Source: Chloroflexota bacterium (GTDB lineage: Bacteria > Chloroflexota > Limnocylindria > Limnocylindrales > CSP1-4). Taken from it: a stretch of DNA of 8,479 nt. Under the pieces are notes generated by a model. That model ran no database searches and had not been told where the DNA came from. It saw only the letters and a list, made by a program, of their open reading frames with translations. This document shows positions 6,138 to 8,479 of the stretch, piece after piece (the first letter of the stretch is position 1; the number at the start of each line of letters is the position of its first letter). A program made the position numbers and the translations under genes. The DNA is taken from the NCBI GenBank assembly GCA_013696275.1, contig JACCYW010000402.1, forward strand, positions 1-8,479, given 5' to 3'.

Positions 6138-6769
6138 CCGGCCGGAGGCACGCCTGCATAGGTAGGCGTCGGAAGGATCGATAGACCGTCCAGCGGCCAG
6201 AAGCGGACCCACGCCCGGCCGATGACGTTGCCGACGCGGACCGTGCCGAAGCAGCGCGAGTCACGCGAGGCGGATCGATGGTCGCCCAGAACGAATATCT
6301 CGCCTGCCGGCACATTCCAGGCTGAATCGCCGCATGACGGCACGGTCGGCCCATCGCTCGCGACGTAGCCCTCCTCCAGCCGCACTCCATTCACCACGAC
6401 GCCTCCCCCGGAGATCTCGACGTGGTCGCCGGCCGTACCGATGACGCGCTTGATGAACGGCGTTTCGTCGCGTCGCGAGCCAGGCGGCTGGAAGACCACC
6501 ACATCGCCGCGCGAGTAGTCATCGAATCGCGGGGTCAACTTGTCTATGAGAAGGTGCTGGCCATCGTCCAGCGACGGCACCATGCTCTGCATCTCCACCC
6601 GGTACGTCTGCACCACGAAGGTCTGGACCACGAGGTAGATGACGATGGCCAGGATGGCAGTGGTCGCGAGTTCGATGAGTCCGGCCGTCAACCGCGAACC
6701 GGTCGACCGCGCCTCATCACTCACCGCCGCCCGCTCGCTCCCTGGCGCCTCCCGCTCCAACTCCGCCAC
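6134..6769 (-). CDS. lepB: Signal peptidase I (S26 family)
   Basis: This is a type I signal peptidase, the membrane-anchored protease that releases exported proteins from their signal peptides. Counting from GTG 6778 (214 residues), one N-terminal anchor helix spans about 33-57, followed by 'VEMQSMVPSL' with catalytic Ser65, 'SRGDVVVFQPP' (89-99), 'FIKRVIGTAGD' with catalytic Lys110, and the box E motif 'VLGDHRSASRDSRCFG'. The short single-anchor form is typical of Gram-positive bacteria and Chloroflexota. Start choice: the frame opens after a stop at 6800-6802 and offers GTG codons at 6778, 6775 and 6769; GAGGTGG at 6775-6781 gives a good ribosome-binding site with a 5-base spacer only for 6769, so I prefer that one (211 residues). 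It is translationally coupled to the phosphotriesterase-family gene by ATGA. The coupling has no obvious functional logic. No second signal peptidase is in view. Confidence 0.95.
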   Translation of the reverse strand: MAELEREAPGSERAAVSDEARSTGSRLTAGLIELATTAILAIVIYLVVQTFVVQTYRVEMQSMVPSLDDGQHLLIDKLTPRFDDYSRGDVVVFQPPGSRRDETPFIKRVIGTAGDHVEISGGGVVVNGVRLEEGYVASDGPTVPSCGDSAWNVPAGEIFVLGDHRSASRDSRCFGTVRVGNVIGRAWVRFWPLDGLSILPTPTYAGVPPAG

Positions 6770-6774
6770 GCACA

Positions 6775-6781
6775 CCACCTC
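6775..6781 (-). promoter_or_regulatory. Shine-Dalgarno (GAGGTGG) deciding the signal peptidase start
   Basis: On the minus strand GAGGTGG lies 5 bases before GTG 6769. It overlaps the earlier GTG codons at 6778 and 6775, making those poor starts. Confidence 0.6.
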
Positions 6782-6825
6782 TGTGTAGCTGATCGGCGGT
6801 CACATCGGGGTCGCCGCACACGCCT

Positions 6826-6852
6826 AGCGTATCGGGGATCGGTCGCGACCGA
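6826..6852 (-). promoter_or_regulatory. Candidate promoter/operator of the signal peptidase unit
   Basis: A perfect 14-bp palindrome, TCGGTCGCGACCGA, spans 6839-6852. Seven bases downstream on the minus strand is TACGCT (6831-6826), which fits the high-GC -10 pattern TAnnnT, about 50-60 bases before the signal peptidase starts. There is no convincing -35. If the -10 is real, the palindrome lies in the spacer/-35 zone, a usual repressor position. The -10 match alone is weak; the palindrome is certain as sequence but its function is inference. Confidence 0.3.
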
Positions 6853-6916
6853 CTCGCAGTGGCTCCGAAGGCAGGCGTGAGGGTGCCCGGAGGGTCCAAC
6901 GATCGCGCCGCCCGGC

Positions 6917-7064
6917 CCGACCGTCCGGCCAGCGGACAGCCCAGCCGGCAGACGCCCAGCCGCACGCCTCCAGCGGTCCGATCGTCCGGCCAGCGGACAG
7001 CCCAGCCGGCAGACGCCCAGCCGCACGGCTCCAGCGGCCCGATGGTCCGCTTAGCGAGCAGCCC
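6917..7064. repeat. 61-bp tandem repeat, 2.4 copies
   Basis: Two adjacent 61-base units (6917-6977 and 6978-7038) differ at only 3 positions. A third, partial and diverged copy starts at 7039 with the same 'ccgat.gtccg' opening and matches about 20 of its first 26 bases, before similarity is lost. Each full unit contains a CCGGC...GCCGG inverted repeat within a longer interrupted stem (CGTC-CGGC against GCCGGCAGACG). The period is not a multiple of three, so long open frames crossing it change repeat frame and are not evidence of coding. The third copy covers the stop codon of the kelch gene (7051-7053). The array fills most of the 272-base gap between the kelch stop and the signal peptidase gene; it looks like a minisatellite-type local duplication. 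No gene is seen in that gap. Confidence 0.9.
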
Positions 7065-8243
7065 GAACGACCTGCAGGGCCCACAGGTCGCGCAGCCCTT
7101 GGTCCCCCTCCATGCCGCCATAGAGAAGCAGCCGGCCTCGAGCCGGATCGGCTACGAGGGTCGCGTTCGACCGTGGCGCTGGCGGTCCGCCGGAGGGCTG
7201 GGCCGGATGCCAGCCCAGGCTGGTCAGGTCGAGCGTGAACATCGAGTCGAGCGGCGCACGTTCACGGTCCGCGCCGCCCAGGATATAGGCATCCCATCGA
7301 GTGCCGCCACCGCGTAGAGCTCGCGCGGCCCTGGCTCGGGACGAGGCTCCTGCGCCCACCTGCCCGTCCGTGCATCCAGCGCCCAAAGGTCGCCCAACGC
7401 CGGGACGCCGTCGGTCTGCCCGCCGTAGAGAAGGAGACGTCCCTCCTCGGACCAGAAACAATCGTGCAGGCAGCGCTTTATCGGGCGCTCGCCATCGACG
7501 CTCACCTCGCTCCAGCTCGCCGCCGTGAAGTCGTACGCTCGCGTGTCATCGAAGCGACCGGCGTCGGTGAAGCCGTGGCTGATCCACAGGCGTCCATCTG
7601 GGCCGACCGCCCCGCATGACCCGTAGCGAGGGGCAGGCACCTCCCCACCGTCAGGCAGCCGGCGCCAGACCCCGTCGGCCGGCTGGTACGCCCAGAGATC
7701 ATTGAAGAAGGTGCTGCCTGCCTGGCCACTCCAGATGACCAGGCCGATGCCATCGACCCAGGCCGCGACATGGCCGAACCGGGCGGCCGGGCGGTCGCCA
7801 CCGGCCTCGACGAGCGACCAGGCATCGGCGGTCAGGTCGTAGGCCCACAGGTCATCCGACGGTCCATCCGGGCCGGTCCCACCGAAGAGATAGGCGATGC
7901 CGCCGGCCGGATCGACCGTCCACGTGTGGTCGGAACGCGGACCCGGCGTGGATGGCCCGGTGTCGACGGGTCCGGTCCACACCAGCGCACTGGCTGGCGG
8001 CGCGGCCGAGTCGGTCGCCGCCGGCGCGGCCGGATCGGTCGCCACCGGCGCAGCGGGCGAGTAGCTGGGGCCGGGTCGGCCAGAAGCCGGTCGGCCCGTC
8101 TCCTGGCTGGGAACGTCCGTCGTGATCGTCGTCTGGCCCACTGAAGCACTGGGGCTCGAGCTACCGGTCGAGCCGCAGGCCGAGAGCAGCAGGGCCATGC
8201 TGGCCACCACGACGACGGAGATCCCGACCATACGGAGCATCAT
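7051..8243 (-). CDS. Kelch-repeat beta-propeller lipoprotein, interrupted by a -1 frameshift
   Basis: Start is the ATG pair at 8243/8240, giving 'MMLRMVGISVVVVASMALLL' followed by the lipobox LSAC (Cys23), so a lipid-anchored extracellular protein; further in-frame Met codons up to 8459 lie outside the signal peptide and would overlap mscL. A Pro/Ala/Thr-rich linker follows, then six kelch-like blades with motifs such as 'YLFGG...DDLWAYDL', 'NDLWAYQP', 'LLLYGG...GDLWALDA' and 'RLLLYGG...RDLWALQV'. The first frame runs to a stop at 7224, but blade 5 breaks at the GGG run complementary to 7293-7295: 'ELYAVAALDG' is in the first frame and 'DAYILGGADRE' in the second, which continues through blade 6 to TAA at 7051. 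One added G restores 'LDGDAYILGG'. The gene is thus either mutated, a sequencing or assembly indel, or recoded. Kelch propellers are interaction scaffolds; the partner is unknown. Divergent from mscL. Confidence 0.85.
7293..7295 (-). other. Frameshift point in the kelch gene
   Basis: The minus strand reads CTC GAT GGG ATG CCT in the upstream frame; re-reading the last G gives GAT GGG GAT GCC TAT ATC CTG GGC GGC, which encodes the expected D-A-Y-I-L-G-G blade strand. This places a single-base loss (or -1 shift) in the three-base G run. There is no classical X-XXY-YYZ slippery heptamer, so programmed recoding is the least likely explanation. Confidence 0.8.
7999..8061 (-). repeat. 24-bp in-frame repeat coding the Ala/Pro/Thr linker
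   Basis: Units at 7999-8022 and 8023-8046 match at 21 of 24 positions, with a diverged partial unit from 8047. Each encodes one 8-residue A-A-P-x-A-T-D-x step of the linker between the lipid-anchored Cys and the propeller of the kelch lipoprotein. The period is a multiple of three, so copy-number change would lengthen the tether without breaking the frame. Confidence 0.75.
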
Positions 8244-8346
8244 CGGCCGCTCTCGATGACAGGAAGGTGACGCGACTATGGGGCTATGGTGTGGCCGCAC
8301 GAGCCGTGCGTCGAGTGGCGATCTGGAGGGGAGAGGGAGCCGTCCT
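8244..8346. promoter_or_regulatory. Divergent intergenic region, kelch lipoprotein / mscL
   Basis: This 103-base gap must carry starts for two divergent transcripts. It contains a direct repeat CTATGG-GG-CTATGG (8276-8289); the second copy plus the next base gives TATGGT (8285-8290), a modest -10 candidate for mscL about 57 bases before its start, without a good -35. On the minus strand GAGAG lies about 6 bases before the kelch ATG as a weak ribosome-binding site. No clear operator palindrome was found. Confidence 0.35.
8334..8339 (+). promoter_or_regulatory. Shine-Dalgarno (AGGGAG) for mscL
   Basis: AGGGAG precedes GTG 8347 by 7 bases and supports that codon (or the adjacent GTG 8350) as the mscL start. 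Confidence 0.65.
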
Positions 8347-8479
8347 GTGGTGCGCGAGTTCCGTGAGTTCATCCTGCGTGGTGATGTCATCGACCTGGCT
8401 GTCGGTATCGTCATCGGTGCCGCCTTCGGAGCGGTCGTGACGTCCTTCGTCGGCGACATACTGACACCTCTGCTCGGCC
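8347..8479 (+). CDS. mscL: Large-conductance mechanosensitive channel MscL (3' truncated by window)
   Basis: Forty-four N-terminal residues are visible before the right edge. They begin 'MVREFREFILRGDVIDLAVG', followed by the glycine/alanine-rich first membrane helix 'IVIGAAFGAVVTSFVGDILT' and 'PLLG'. This is the highly conserved MscL N-terminus: amphipathic S1 helix, then pore-lining TM1. MscL forms a homopentameric membrane pore that opens under high tension and vents solutes during osmotic downshock. GTG 8347 gives the family's usual spacing before the 'EF.EF' motif; GTG 8350 is also possible. In most MscL proteins the residue after 'RG' is Asn; Asp is seen here. The gene is divergent from the kelch lipoprotein gene, with 103 bases between starts. 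Confidence 0.95.
   Translation, partial: MVREFREFILRGDVIDLAVGIVIGAAFGAVVTSFVGDILTPLLG

Noticed and set aside
6917..7064. Possible CRISPR array.
   Set aside because: The units are directly adjacent 61-base copies without unique spacers, and no cas gene is nearby.
6717..7121. Overlapping minus-strand frames through the 61-bp repeat with repeated 'AGWAVRWPD' and 'CRLGCPLAG' type peptides.
   Set aside because: The peptide repeats arise because a 61-base period is read in successive frames; no frame has a ribosome-binding site or plausible protein composition, and they run into the signal peptidase gene.
8244..8459. N-terminal extension of the kelch protein up to the ATG at 8459.
   Set aside because: It would bury the lipoprotein signal peptide 72 residues inside the protein and overlap the start of mscL; the ATG at 8243 gives a normal lipoprotein signal.

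Overview
The window comes from a high-GC bacterium with tightly packed genes, many GTG starts and 4-bp stop/start overlaps. A DrrAB-type exporter, a short one-anchor signal peptidase, a lipobox and a winged-helix protein of the 'LHATD' type fit Actinomycetota or a high-GC Chloroflexota lineage. Sequence alone does not decide between them; I lean weakly towards Chloroflexota. No tRNA, rRNA, CRISPR array, transposase, integrase or phage gene was seen.

Layout. The left part reads on the + strand: the 3' end of a DUF1304 membrane protein (3-341), a 395-residue winged-helix protein of the AlkZ/YcaQ superfamily (386-1573), and a YbjQ/UPF0145 protein (1642-2040). This block meets a long minus-strand block head to head, with only 4 bases between stop codons at 2040/2045. 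Read in its own direction, the minus block is: kelch-propeller lipoprotein (8243 to 7051), a 61-bp tandem repeat, signal peptidase I (6769 to 6134), a phosphotriesterase-family amidohydrolase (6137 to 5220), a stem-loop, a DrrA-type ABC ATPase (5121 to 4111), its DrrB-type permease (4114 to 3284), an SRPBCC protein (3163 to 2735) and a METTL7/UbiE-like methyltransferase (2707 to 2045). At the right edge mscL starts on the + strand (8347 onward), divergent from the kelch gene.

How the genes relate. Two pairs are clearly translationally coupled by ATGA overlaps: signal peptidase/phosphotriesterase and ATPase/permease. The ATPase and permease form one exporter of unknown substrate. The SRPBCC and methyltransferase genes are 27 bp apart and probably co-transcribed; they could act on a lipophilic small molecule, but nothing proves a link to the exporter.

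Noteworthy points: the kelch gene carries a clean -1 frame break inside its fifth blade, and both sides still encode good propeller sequence. A 61-bp tandem repeat (two copies at about 95% identity plus a diverged third) runs into the 3' end and stop codon of that gene. The phosphotriesterase-family protein has Glu where the paraoxonase/lactonase branch has the carboxylated Lys. The winged-helix protein lacks the catalytic QxQ-type motif. Several perfect inverted repeats lie at gene junctions. Most of the window is ordinary chromosomal housekeeping; I see no clear new defence or mobile system.
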